Below, piece after piece: positions 42,773 to 54,285 of a stretch of DNA of 64,000 nucleotides; within the stretch, counting starts at the first letter, position 1; each line of letters begins with the position of its first letter. A program made the position numbers and the translations under genes. Below the pieces are notes generated by a model. It ran no database searches, had not been told where the DNA came from, and saw nothing but the letters and a program-made list of their open reading frames with translations. The stretch is from positions 90,767,001 to 90,831,000 of the forward strand of contig NC_088913.1 in the NCBI RefSeq assembly GCF_963576675.1, read 5' to 3'. The stretch is from Euphorbia lathyris (lineage: Eukaryota > Streptophyta > Magnoliopsida > Malpighiales > Euphorbiaceae).

Positions 42773-44700
42773 CGGGCAAAAATACTTCTACCATTTTGGG
42801 TGAGTAGCAATTTTACCTTTAACATTGATAATTTGGATTAATTTCAAATAATATAATAAATATAAATATTTTTATTTTCTTATTTTGCACAAATTGCATA
42901 AAAATTCGTTCTAAAAAAAGATTTCATGTTTTTTTAATTTAATAATAGAACTGGAGATTAATATTTATAAATTCGGTGAATTTTTTTGAATTTTTTTTCT
43001 TAGTGCATTTTCCCAACTTTTTCAACCTCGTTTTTCAAAAAAATTTATACGTTGGACTCGTCTTAATTAGATGGTCATTTTAAGATTCTAGAAGCTCGGG
43101 TTAAAAAGTTTCCGCTGAATGGAATCCGGCGATCTGTTTTTCTGTGAGAAAAAAATATCCATAAAATTCTCAAAAAATTCTAAAAAATGTAAAACATTAT
43201 TCTGAGAATCTTTAATTCTTGACTCAAAATGAGATTTCTTACGGTTTAGTCCCAAATCAACGGAATCCGGAGGTTAAATGGGCGTTTTCCGATAAAAAAA
43301 ACCTGAAAGTACCCAGAAAATTCTTAAACAATTTCAGAAAATGTAAAACATTATTTGGAGAAACTTTAATTCTTGAGTCGAAGTAGGATTTCTTACGGTT
43401 TAATCCCAATAAAACGTTTTCCTCAATTTTATCCATTTTACATCATTCAACAATTTATTGGGTCAAAACCGTAAGAAATCCCGCTTCATCCCAAAAATTA
43501 AAGTTTCTTAGAATAATGTTTTACATTTTCTGAAATTTTTTGAGAATTTTATGGATACATTTTTTCTCGCCAGAAAACGCCCACCGGATTCCGTTTACCG
43601 AAATTTTTTTTACTTGAGCTTCAGGGATCTTAAAATGATCGTCTAATAGTATAAAATTTTTCGAAAAATGAGGTTATAAATGTAGGGAAAATGTATTTTA
43701 AAGAAAAGAAATATGACATTTTCCTGTTGGAACAATATAAATATTATGTTGGAGCAAATGATACACTGATTTGGAACAATGTAAGTAGGATAAAAAATAT
43801 GTCCAGAAAATTATCAAAAAATTTCAAAACATGTAAAACATCATTTTAAGAAACTTTAATTCTTGGCTCAAAGCGAGATTCCTTATAATTTTGACCCAAT
43901 AAATTGTTGAAGCTTGTAAAATGGATAAAATTAAGGAACAAGTTTTATTGGGATTAAACCGTAAGAAATCCGGCTTCGACCCAAGAATTAAAATTTCTTA
44001 GAATAATATTTTACATTTTCTGAATTTTTTTGAGAATTTTCTGGGCACGTATTTTCTCGCTAGAAAACGTCCACCCGGATTCCGTTCACCGGAATTTTTT
44101 TTACTTGAACTTCAGGGATCTTAAAATGACCGTCTAATTTAGACGAGTCTAATAAGGTTATAAATATCGGAAAAATTTATTTTAAAGAAAAGAAATAAAA
44201 CAATTTTATTTTGGAACAATATAAGTATTATGTTGGAACAAATGGTACACTGATTTAGAATAATGTAAGTAGGATAAAAAATGTGCTCGGAAAATTATTA
44301 AAAAATTCCAAAACATTAAAAAAATCATTTTAAGAAACTTTAATTCTTGGCTCAAAGCGAGATTCCTTACAGTTTTAACCTAACAAATTGTTGAAGCATG
44401 TAAAATTAATAAAATTAAGGAAAACGTTTTATTGGGACTAAACCGTAAGAAATCCTGCTTCGACCCAAGAATTAAAGTTTCTTCGAATAATGTTTTACAT
44501 TTTTTGAATTTTTTTAAGAATTTTGTGGGCACTTTTTTCTTACCGAAAAACGTCCACCCGAATTCCGTTCACCGAATTTTTTTTTACTTGAGCTTCAGGG
44601 ATCTTAAAATGACCGTCTAATTTAGACGAGTCTAATAATATAAAAAATTTCGGAAAACGATGTTAGAGATGTCGAAAAAAAATATTTCAAAGAAAAGAAA
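42773..44700. mobile_element. Foldback-type element with inverted arms around a tandem repeat
   Basis: The left arm (about 42960-43210) contains atggtcattttaagattcta and gaatggaatccgg. These are inverted relative to the right part, which contains attccgttcaccg-aattttttttacttgagcttc and ggatcttaaaatgaccgtct. The start at 42773 resembles the terminal repeat of the MITE at 40913 and the 42.9-kb part matches its interior in reverse, so the two are related. There is no transposase. The outer limits are approximate and no target duplication was identified. Confidence 0.6.
43380..44640. repeat. Tandem repeat of about 487 bp, nearly three copies
   Basis: The phrase tacttgagcttcagggatct recurs at 43611, 44102 and 44585 (spacings 491 and 483). 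Each unit also contains inverted phrases (gatttcttacggttta and taaaccgtaagaaatcc), so every unit can fold on itself. Also shared are ttggaacaatataa and cattttaagaaactttaatt. Confidence 0.85.
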
Positions 44701-44846
44701 TAAAACAATTTTCTCTATCATCTCTTTCATTTTATTTACAAATTTGCAACCTTTTCCTTTTTAATTATCATCAAAACTACGTAGTTTTGTTATGTCATAC
44801 AATAAGCTTATTGTCAGAGTAAATTACATCAAAAGTACCTGAATTA

Positions 44847-46179
44847 TGTTGAAACATCTTTCCACATGATTTTGATTTGACAAAATTATTTAAGTAATGA
44901 TAAAAATATTCTAACACATTAAATTAAATGCTTTGATTTATTTACACTAATGTGTTTGTTCAAATGTTGAGTTTAATTATTTACAAAGACATTAAGATTA
45001 AAAAGTCCAAAGGCCCAAAAGTGGAAGTCAAGCCCAAGTCAACACATCAAGACCATTCTACCCAAGATCTCAATACGTGGTCGTTTTGTACCAAGCACGA
45101 GCTCAGCATGAAGAAGGATCGAGAAGCCTTCTTTCAATTGATTCACGAAGAAGCTGCTGAGTTGGACGACGAGAAGTACAAGGACAGCGGCAGGCAAGAA
45201 CTAACTTCCAGCCAAAGTATTTCTACTTTGGATAAAGTTCAGAAGGCACAGGAAGCTGTCTCGTGGACTTTCCCTTAAATGTTGAAACATTCTGTTTAAC
45301 GGTCGAAAAGCTGCCGAAGACAGAAGATGTAAGAATCCTATTGGCCAACGACGCTGAGCACGCCCAGAGTGACAACGACAGGTAGCCGTTTCCCTCCAAC
45401 GGTTATTTCGAAATTCGAAATAACTGGTGCCTCAAGTGTCTCTATATAAAGGCCATCCATTTGCTTCAATCGATGCAGATCTTCAATTAGTCGAAACTCT
45501 AACCAAATTCATACTCGAAGTTCTGTTAGAAAAGCAAAGCAAATTCCTTACACCAATTTCCAATCTTTGTGTAAAAGTCTAGAGTGATTTCAATTCATCT
45601 AAAGTGTCTTAGCAATTGTTGTTTAGGACAAATACTTTATCATTTCTAGAAGAATAGAAATGAGAGGCTGAGTACTCGGTTATAGTACTCAGCGGTAGAA
45701 TAGAAGTGAGTAGAGGTAAAGAGGAAGGTACTCTTGTATACTCAGCTTTTATTGTAAAAGGTTTCGTGCTCTACCTTTAAAGAGCTCAGTAGAGAATTCA
45801 AAAAGCTCAGAACGCATTCCGGGGACTGGACGTAGGCGGAGAGGCCGAACCGGGATAAGTCTGCTGAGTAATATCTTTCTAACCCTTAAACTCCTTTAAT
45901 ATATATTGCTTGCTATAAAATTGACTAAGTAAAGAACTCACGCTGAGTTAAGTTTACTAAGAAGCTGAGTTCAGGAATAGACTCTAAGTGATATTTCCTG
46001 ACTCAAGTAAAGAAGCAGACTTAGTCACAAGTTGACTAAGCTTGTGTCTTGAATCTACTTAGTGACGGTGTGTAAACCTTTTCATAAGAAAAGGAGTCAG
46101 CCTTAACGGACAAAATTTTAAATAGTTCCTATCCCCCCCCCCCCTTGGAACGAACTTGTCACGTTATAAGGGACCAACA
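44847..46179 (+). repeat. 5' LTR of copia element 1
   Basis: The LTR is 1333 bp from TGTTGAAACATCTTTCCACA to TAAGGGACCAACA, with inverted TGTTG/CAACA ends. A TATA box, ctatataaag, lies at about 45442-45451. A run of 12 cytosines lies at about 46133-46144. Its reverse-oriented homologue is 48219-49508. An in-frame stretch at 44952-45278 is not conserved between the two LTRs and is not a gene. Confidence 0.92.
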
Positions 46180-46181
46180 AG

Positions 46182-46193
46182 TTGTATCAGAGC
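46182..46193 (+). other. Primer binding site, initiator tRNA-Met
   Basis: The sequence ttgtatcagagc, three bases after the LTR, differs by one base from TGGTATCAGAGC, the usual plant copia primer site complementary to initiator tRNA-Met. It fixes the plus-strand orientation. Confidence 0.85.
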
Positions 46194-46241
46194 TTAAAAG
46201 CTCACTGAGCAAGGTATAACTACCTTGAGCTGATCCCCATT

Positions 46242-47983
46242 ATGGCTGAAAACAGCACTCGGTTCCTCCCAGGAAATCTGTCAACCCAGATTTTACCTGA
46301 GGGGATGTCCATTACTCGGCCTCCTCTATTCTTCGGGTCTAACTATACCTTTTGGAAGAATAAAATGAAAAATTTCATTCAGGCAACAAATATGAGTGCA
46401 TGGCTATCTATAGTCCAAGGCCCATTTGTTCCTGTTGAAACTATTGACGGCCAAACGGTTGTTAAAGCTGAGACCAAATAGACAGAAGATGATCTCAAGA
46501 AGCTACAAAATCATGCTCCGGCTATAAACATGCTTCACTGTGCGCTAGATGCTGCATAATACAACAAGATTTCAGGTTGTGAGTCAGCGCATGAGATCTG
46601 GAAGAAGCTGGAGATCACCTACGAAGGAACCAACAAGGTGAAGGAGTCCAAGGTGAACCAGCATATGAGATTGTACGAGCTGTTCGAAATGAACGATGAT
46701 GAGGGAATCTCTAACATGAATGCAAGATTCACAAACATAATCAACGAGCTCAAGAGACTTGGTAAGATCTTCACTGAGGAAGAGCAAGTCAAGAAGATTC
46801 TTAGGAGTCTTCCTAAAAGCTGGCAAGCAAAGAAAACTGCTGTTGAGGAAGCTCAAGACTTAACCACCTACAAGTATGATGAACTCATTGGCTCGCTCCT
46901 GACCCACGAGATCTCAATGAAGAACTTAGAGGTGAAGGAAAAGTCTGAAGACAAGAAGCAAAAGTCTCTTGTCATGAAAGCTGGCTCCACTAATGGGAGC
47001 TCAACAGACGATGAGGAGATGACTATATTCACTAGAAAGATGAAAAGGCTGTTCCGAAAGAATGACAAATATTCTAAGAAGCCTTACAAGAAGTTTGATA
47101 ATTACAAAGCTGAGTCCAGCGACATCAAGTACAAGAAACACAGCTCAAAGCCCATTACATGCTTTGAATGTCATCAAACTGGCCATATCAAGTCAAGCTG
47201 TCCCACGCTGAGGAAAGAAAAGAAGAACGACAAGAAGGCAATGGTGGCAACCTGGAGCGACAGTGATAAGTCTTCATCATCAGAAGCTGATGCCACTGAG
47301 TCAGCAAAGATCTGTTTCATGGCTGACGAACTTGGTGAGCCGTGTGTTTCTGAGCATGCTGACCCCTCCGTTGCATCTAACGATGAGGCACAATCAACTG
47401 AGGTAATATCACTACCCCTGCTCAGAAATGAAATGATTAATGCCCTGAGTGACCTCTACACACTTGTCAAAAAGTGTAACAAGAAAGTTAGAGCACTCAG
47501 CAGGCGATGTGACGAGGTTGAAGAGGTCAAACTGAGTGACCTTAGATTCCTTCTCCAAGACAGCTCAACCTTGCATGACAACATGGAAATCATGCATAAG
47601 TTTGTCTCTGAGGTCCAATCAGACTCTAAGAAACTGAAAAAGGACGTCACATCTATTCAGAACCAATTAAAGGTTCCTAATAAAAGAAATATTCCTCTGA
47701 ACACTCAGTACCAAAGTACTAGTTAACAGAGATGGAATCCTCAGTGGAACGTCCAGCGTGACTTCTGTGGGAAGAAAGGACACACCACAAAGGTGTGCTG
47801 GCATGCTCAGCATTGGGGTGCTGACTAGTCAGTGAGATATCCCAAACGGAAGGTCAGTTGTGACTTCTGTGGGAAAAATGGACACATTGTCCAAGTGTGT
47901 CGTCATAAAATTAAATATGATGCTTTACCTGTTGAACCTAACAAGCAAGGACCCAAAAAGAATTGGGTACCTAAAAGTAACTA
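46242..47983 (+). pseudogene. Gag of copia element 1
   Basis: One frame runs from ATG 46242 to the stop at 47981-47983. The N-terminus has PPLFFGSNYTFWKNKMKNFI, the usual start of copia gag. The core has a WQAKKTAVEEAQDLTTYKYDEL region, and three CCHC zinc knuckles follow (CFECHQTGHIKSSC near 47160, CDFCGKKGHTTKVC near 47763, CDFCGKNGHIVQVC near 47863). In-frame stops at 46479, 46557, 47724 and 47826 break it. Three knuckles plus a long acidic linker match SIRE/Maximus-type gag. It would form the RNA-containing particle if intact. Confidence 0.88.
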
Positions 47984-47989
47984 GCTACA

Positions 47990-48218
47990 TTGCAGGTAAG
48001 CCTGAGGTGTGCTAAGAAGTCAAAGATGTGGTATATTGACAGCGCATGCTCGAGGCATATGACTGGTGATGAAACTCAGTTCATCACACTTGTGCGTAAA
48101 CGAGGTGGAAGTGTAAGTTTTGGAGACAACAAAAAGGGTAAGATAGTAGGGTCAGGAACCGTTTGTCGTAATCCTACTATTGAGTCAGTCTCCCCAGTCA
48201 GCGGACTCAAGTATAACT
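47990..48218 (+). pseudogene. Start of copia pol (protease), truncated
   Basis: The frame shows WYIDSACSRHMTGDETQF, the copia protease active-site region (usually DSGCSRHM, here DSA), and continues to SGLKYNL. There a second element's LTR interrupts it at 48219. The same stretch occurs intact on the minus strand at 63560-63778. It lies in a different frame from gag, as in the second copy. Confidence 0.85.
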
Positions 48219-49508
48219 TGTTGGTCCCTTATAACGTAACAAGTTAGTTCCAAAGGGGGGATAGGAACTATTTAAAATTTTGTTCGTTAAGGCTGACTTC
48301 TTTTCTTACGAAAAGGATTACACAGCGTTACTAAGTAGATTCAAGACACAAGCTTAGTCAACTTGTGACTAAGTCTGCTTCTTTACTTGAGTTAGGAAAT
48401 AACACTTAGAGTCTATTCCTGAGCTCAGCTTCTTAGCAAACTTAACTCAATGTGAGTTCTTTACTTAGTCAGTTTTAAGCAAGCAATATATATATTAAAG
48501 GAGTTTAAGGGTTAGAAAGATATTACTCAGTAGACTTATCCTGGTTCGGCCTCTCCGCCTACATCCAGTCCCCGAAACGCGTTCCGAGCTTTTTGAATTC
48601 TCTACTGAGCTCTTTAAAGGTAGAGCACGAAACCTTTTACAAATAGAAGCTGAGTATAACAAGAGTACCTTCCTCTATACCTCTACTCACTCCTATACTA
48701 CCGCTGAGTACTATAACCGAGTACTCAGCCTCTCCTTTCTATTCTTCTAGAAATGATAAAGAGTTTGTCCTAAACAACAATTACTAAGACACTTTAGATG
48801 ATTGGAAAATCACTCTAGACTTTTACACAATAATATGGAAATTGGTGTAAGGATTTTTGCTTTGCTTTTCTCACAGAATCTTCGAGTATGAATTTGGTCA
48901 GCGTTTCGACTAAATGAAGTTCTGCGTCGATTGAAGCAAATGGATGGCCTTTATATAGTGACACTTGAGGCACCGGTCATTTCAAATTTCAAAATAACCG
49001 TTGGAGGGAAACGGCTTCCTTTCGTTGTCACTCTGGGCCAATAGAATTCTTGCATCTTCTGTCTTCGTCAGTCATCGGCAGAATGTTTCGACATTTAAGG
49101 AAAGATCCACGGGACAGCTTTCTGCGCCTTCTGAACTTTTCCCAAAGTAGAAACACTTTATCTAGAAGTTGAACATTCTTTGCCGCTATCCAGATTGCGA
49201 TGTCGTCCAACTCAGCAGCTTCCTCTTGAAGCTTTTCGGTTAGAAGGCTTCTCGATCCTTCTTCAAGATGAGTCGTCGTTTTGATTGAAATGGCTACGTT
49301 TTGACCTCTTGGACCGAATGGTCTTGATGTGTTGACTTCCACTCATGGTCCTTTGGGCTTTTTAATCTTAATGTCTTATACACAAATAAACTCAACATTG
49401 AACAAACACATTAGTGTAATAAATCAAAGCTATTAAATTTAATGTGTTAGAATATTTTTACTTAAATAATTTTGTCAAATCAAAATCATGTGGAAAGGTG
49501 TTTCAACA
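48219..49508 (-). repeat. 3' LTR of copia element 2
   Basis: This 1290-bp homologue of 44847-46179 lies in reverse orientation (plus strand TGTTGGTCCCTTATAAC...GTGTTTCAACA). The TATA box lies on the minus strand at about 48949-48958. Many small differences and indels from the LTR of element 1 show that the two copies are family members and not the same element. Confidence 0.92.
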
Positions 49509-49522
49509 AACTCCCCCATTTT
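49509..49522 (-). other. Polypurine tract of copia element 2
   Basis: On the element strand this reads AAAATGGGGGAGTT directly before the 3' LTR, the typical polypurine tract of SIRE/Maximus elements. Confidence 0.85.
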
Positions 49523-50048
49523 GATGTTGGCAAAAATATTCAATTGAAGAACTCAGTGTTGAGCTCTCCCATGATAGTTGACCTTATTTTATCAAATAAC
49601 TCCCCCGTAAGGGTTGAACTGCTGACTTAGTTTTACTCTAAGCATTTCAAGGTTTAATTGAGTGAGTCTAAGGTCAGTTTTCAGAGATAGGTCAACTCAT
49701 GGAACATATTTTATTTAACTTAGTTCTCCGCGGAAGGTTTAAATATCAGAGAGCGTTGAGTATGCTTTGTTCAATGAGTTGTAGTTAAATGGACATATAA
49801 GAAGTATTCAACACAGCAGACATTTCATTAATCAATATAGATAAACAGTGTGGCACAGTTGATTTAATGAAGATGCGTTTTAACAAATTATAACAATCAC
49901 TTAAGTAAGCATCGCATAAGAGTAGTCTGTATGAAAGAGATGCATATAATTTGTTTTGAATTTAAAGTCAGCACAATCAAGGTTCACAACAAAAGAGTAC
50001 AGATATGAAGGTTCAAAGCGCTAGCTATCCTAGTTAGTACAATTGAAG
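49523..50048 (-). other. 3' untranslated region of copia element 2
   Basis: AT-rich sequence between the stop of the extra ORF and the polypurine tract. No gene or clear repeat is visible. Confidence 0.6.
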
Positions 50049-52837
50049 CTACTTCTTTTTGTAATTAACTTGGACAGGATGTTGTTCTACAGCTTTGCCT
50101 TTTCCCTTGAATTTCGGCTGACTAGCTGAAGCTTCTTCAGTTCGCTGAGTTCTTGGAGCTTGTTCTTTCTCCCCCGTTTTGCCAGCATCATCTTGTTTGG
50201 GAATGAACATTTCTTCAATGGCAGCTTGAGTTAGGCGTTTAGAAAATGCCCTTAGCCGTCTTGTGCTGTCATTTACTCCGTCAAAAATAGGAACACCCTC
50301 ATCCACAATAGTCTGAGGGATCCCGATAGCAGCAACAGTTAGCATACTCAGAACATAAGCTTAAGACTTTCCAACCCAGTGTATGGTGTCAGTGAGCATC
50401 GCAAAAGCTTGATGAAACATCTTCAGCAATGACGAATCAAAATACTCACGTTGAGCATTGGAGTGACGAACGTGGTTGAAAGTGACTCGAGAGTACTTCA
50501 AGATCTCGTTTGTCTTAAGCTGGTCAGTGTCCATCTCTTGTTTGCTTAAGTTTAGCAGACGGATAGCTTCGCTGATTCCTTCAACAGAGCATTGAGATGA
50601 GGTAGAGAGTTGGTGATTTGTTTTCTCTTGCTCAGTATGAATCTGACTGAAGAGATGTTAAATTTCAGTTGAAGTGGCATAGGAGGAATTCGTAGCTGAC
50701 AATTGATGAATATGTCCTTGTAGAGAGTTCATGTGGTTTACCATGGTCAGCTGGAGTTCGGCCAGCTTCGTAATAGAGTCCTGCCTGGGCTGTTGAGATT
50801 GCAAGGAAGTCATGACACTCAGAAGATCCTTCAGACCTTTGATCTCAGTTAGAAGCTGAGTGACACGAAAGTGGAGATTCTCAACATTAGTAGACCCAGC
50901 GACATTGGTACTTGTTTGATGGAGATCCTGGATAAGGGCTTAAGCTGAGTCAACGATTCTTCGACCAGACTCAGAGGCAGTGAAATAGCTAAATGATCCA
51001 TCATATGGTGGCCCAGATGCCGAAGGAGGAGTAGAACCAAATAAGGGCATTGTTTGGTTCTGTTCAACATTAGAAGGCCTAGCATTATCAGCGGCTAGCC
51101 TAGAATTAGGATTATCAGTAGAAACTGACTGAATTAGATTCTGCACATTGAGTTGTGGAAGTGGAGGATCGGCAGAAAGTGTTACTTGCTCAGGGTCAGG
51201 CAGAAGCTGACTAGATTGTGGAAGTTGAGGAAGTTCAATGTTTACCTGAGCAGGTAATTCCTTAGCTTGCTCAACGTGTTGAGGAGAGGAATCTTCGAGC
51301 ACTTGCTCGGCATTAGTGCGGCTTAGAGAAGTAGTTAAGTTGGCATGTTCCTTTGGCGGAGAAATAGAGGCTTGATTTTCTGGTAGCTCTGGTTGAGGCA
51401 CAGGTGGGTTGGAGAAGTACTTAAGATGGACCTCGGTCAGGACAGTGATCTCATCTCTCATCGGAGAGTCACCCATAAGGTTAATGACGGGTGCTCGAAA
51501 GGCTTTCTTCTTTCTCAACCTTGTTAGCTTTAGAGGAGTAGGGTCACATGGAATGGACTCAATGGAGTCAGTGGGTGATTCTTCCCTTTGATCAGCATGA
51601 GCATTTACTGTGTGCTCGGTTTCTTCTTCATCAATCAACTCAGTGTTGACTTGTTCAATATGCTCATCTTCTGCTGTGTCCTCAGTGTCATCCTAACCAC
51701 CTTCTTCTTCACCAGACTCATCATCCAGTTCTTCTTCCTCGAACTGTTCATCCAGTTCTTCTTCAACAAACTGACCACCCAATTGGTCTTGTTCACTTCA
51801 AACTGTGGTTCACCGTCAATGCCTTGATTCCGAACATAATATGAGTCCTCAGGAACGACGATGTCAGTTGGAAGGGCATTGATGGGTCGTAACTCAAAGT
51901 TGAGCTTCTTTTTCTTCCTCAACGGTTGCTCATCAACCTCTACATTCTCTTCTTCTTCAGGCTCAGCTTGCCTGGGTCTCTTTCCAGCCAACTTGGGCTC
52001 AGCTTGTCTTTTCTCCACTTGAGGCTTAGTTCCTCGAGATACAACTTTCAACTTCTTCGCTGGAGAGACAGCGTCTTCAGAGGTGCTCTGGACAGCTTTC
52101 CTCTTTCTTTCCTTCTTGCCTCTTCGGGTTTCCATCCCCTCCATCTCCTCAGTTTCCTGGACAGCTTCCCCCTTTCCTTTCTTCGGCACAATTGGTTGGC
52201 CATATGCCAAACCAAATAGGGCAGCAGCTGTAATTTCGGTTCCCCAAGCATGGATTTCTTCTTTCAAGTCAACATTGTGATCCTTGAGAATCCGGGTGAT
52301 AAAGGAGCCCAGCCTAAGGGTTCCTATACTCCTGATGAATCCACCAATGATGAATACGGGCATGTTGATCAGCGTGTAGGTCAGCATGTGCCATATGAAA
52401 CACTGCTTGAAATTAGTCGCTGAGTTGGTGCAATTGATTTTGGGGTAAAGGAAGTTGGTCAATATGTAATGGGCCATCTTCTGATGCTGACCCATTGGGG
52501 TACTTGAGATTTCACCTACGTGACCCTCAGGCTTACAGAAAGTCTGAACGTAGTTGGTTTTCTCGTGGTCTCCAGATTTACGAAGTATGGCTCCTTCGTT
52601 TTTCAGCTTGAATAGGGAGGCAAGGTAGGCTGGGTTGATGAAGATATTCTTCCCACGAACCTTGGTGGCCAAGAAGTCCCTATTATCATTTGCGACCTTT
52701 AGGTTGGTATAGAATTCTTTTACTAGCTCAGGGTAAGTAGCAACACGAACTGAGAACAGCTTGGTCCAACCATTGTTCTTAATCCACTCACAGAAGGGTT
52801 TCTCGACGTCCACAAAACCCTTTGAGAACCACCTAGA
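50049..52837 (-). pseudogene. Extra ORF after copia pol, main part
   Basis: The minus-strand ORF enters from the first exon-like part at 59986-60199 once the Athila-like insertion is removed. It runs through 52813-51635 (392 codons), then after a one-base frameshift through 51638-50940 and, past several stops, to KKK-stop at 50049. Its N-terminal half (FCEWIKNNGW...FYTNLKV, ILTNFLYPKIN, HMLTYTLINMPVFIIGGFI) resembles the family annotated as putative plant transposon protein (PF20167-type). The middle is acidic, Lys/Arg- and Pro-rich, and the C-terminal third is helical with Gln/Leu repeats. It occupies the place of the env-like ORF of SIRE elements but shows no signal peptide or membrane helix. 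Role unknown. Confidence 0.7.
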
Positions 52838-52872
52838 GTGGTCAATCTTGTCTCCTTTTACACACTCGAAAA
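52838..52872. repeat. Left copy of a 35-bp direct repeat flanking the Athila-like insertion
   Basis: This stretch begins gtggtcaatcttgtctcc and ends cactcgaaaa. It is identical to 59951-59985. It belongs to the extra ORF of copia element 2 (coding FECVKGDKIDH on the minus strand), so the insertion duplicated 35 bp of host sequence. Confidence 0.95.
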
Positions 52873-53462
52873 GAAGAAAAACCTCCTTTGGATTAACCCT
52901 TAACCGAATATAGAAGTTTAGCTACGAATAGCCATGAAAGAACACATGTTTCTGTTTCAAAAAGAACAAAAATGATACTGAAAAAATAAAGCCTAAAAGG
53001 AACCTCTTTCTAAGAACGTAAATCAGGCTTTTGTAGAGAAAAACCTCTCCTAAAAATTAGCTAACAAAAAGATAATTTTGTTTTAAAAATACAATCAATA
53101 TCTTTTCTAATCTGTCATATCATATCTCCTAATTTCGTGCATGCTTAGTCATTCCCAACTGTCCAGGTTCATTCTTGATAGAATAAGGGAGAGTCCTGGT
53201 CAATCTGAACATCAGCAGATTCGGAGGTCCTTAGTCTTGGGCAAGACTAACTCCATTTTCGTTTCAGCTCCTCTGAATCAGCTCCAAATTCCCTTTTAGT
53301 CCAAATTTGCTTCAATTAAGTCCAATTCTGCTCCTTTTAATCATTTGAGTCCTGTGGAGGCAAATCAAACCAAAACAAGCAATAATACCCAAAATAACAC
53401 CAAATTAATTAAATAACCTAGCATTAAAGTGGACATTTGAACGTTGAATTGGACACTTATCA
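52873..53462 (-). repeat. Truncated 3' LTR of the Athila-like element
   Basis: The sequence matches 59359-59950 of the 5' LTR (590 against 592 bp, few differences), from gaagaaaaacctcc to GGACACTTATCA. The remaining part of the LTR, present in the 5' copy at 58535-59358, is absent. It includes one copy of the ttagtcttgggcaagactaa palindrome (53231-53250). Confidence 0.93.
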
Positions 53463-53476
53463 AATACCCCACACTT
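53463..53476 (-). other. Polypurine tract of the Athila-like element
   Basis: On the element strand this reads AAGTGTGGGGTATT directly before the 3' LTR start (TGATAAGTG). Confidence 0.8.
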
Positions 53477-54249
53477 ACCCAATGCTTGTCCCTAAGCATA
53501 TCAGATCATGTCAACAGCTCTTTTACTCTTATGATTTCGTGTTAACCAACCTTTCTTAACCCCCCCCCCCCTCATAATGTTCAGCCATCAACTCTCAAAG
53601 CTAAGACATTATTCATGTTTAAACATACAATGTAACCACTTGAAAAATCTCAGGAAACAAGCTTTTGACCATGTACATAAGGTATGAATTAAAATCAACA
53701 ACACCCTCACGGAAGCCACTCATTGCACTCAAGTGTTTAGGCTATGATTAGTTTTTAAGGAATCACTCAAGTCGCAACCTAGAATGAAATTACCATAAGC
53801 TTGACAATATATCAAATCTCCACCACTTAGTATGAATTCAAGACACTAAATCAAAGGGACTTAAAACAGGGTGTAATGTTGGCTGGGGGGTAAGGTTTGG
53901 AAAGGAAATGAATGAGAAGGGTAATTGATGAAAAATGGAAATGGCCAAATGAAAACCAAAACACAATTATATACAAATTACTTACAATTCTCAAACTTCA
54001 GAATGAATGAATAAATGAGACAGACTTAATCAACTATAAATAAACTGAAATGAACAAACTAAACAAAAATTTGTTTTGTTTTTTTTGCTTATGTTTTTTT
54101 TTTCTGCCTCTGATTTTTTTCTTTTTCTCTTTTTTTTTCTTTGAGGCTTTTTTTTCTGTTTTTTTTTACTAAAGATCATACTTCAGACTAGAATAAAAAA
54201 AGCTACTACTCTTCAAGCTAATGTCCATTTAGACACCTTTGAAGCACAA

Positions 54250-54285
<36 letters not shown>

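Larger units (their letters stand above)
44847..48218 (+). mobile_element. SIRE/Maximus-like copia element 1, cut by a second copy
   Basis: The order 5' LTR, initiator-Met primer site, gag with CCHC knuckles, then the beginning of protease-integrase on the plus strand defines a Ty1/copia element. It stops at 48218 in the middle of pol, exactly where an LTR of a second, oppositely oriented copy begins. The rest should lie right of the window. The left flank aatta (44842-44846) cannot be checked against a partner. Confidence 0.9.

Noticed and set aside
44952..45278. A 108-codon frame within the copia LTR (and an opposite one at 49028-49342)
   Set aside because: The homologous LTR does not preserve the frame, and the proteins diverge by frameshift. 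It is chance coding in an LTR.
46133..46144. C-tract of 12 bases as an assembly gap or special signal
   Set aside because: A related shorter tract lies at the same place in the other LTR (about 48255 as G's), so it is ordinary LTR sequence with slippage.
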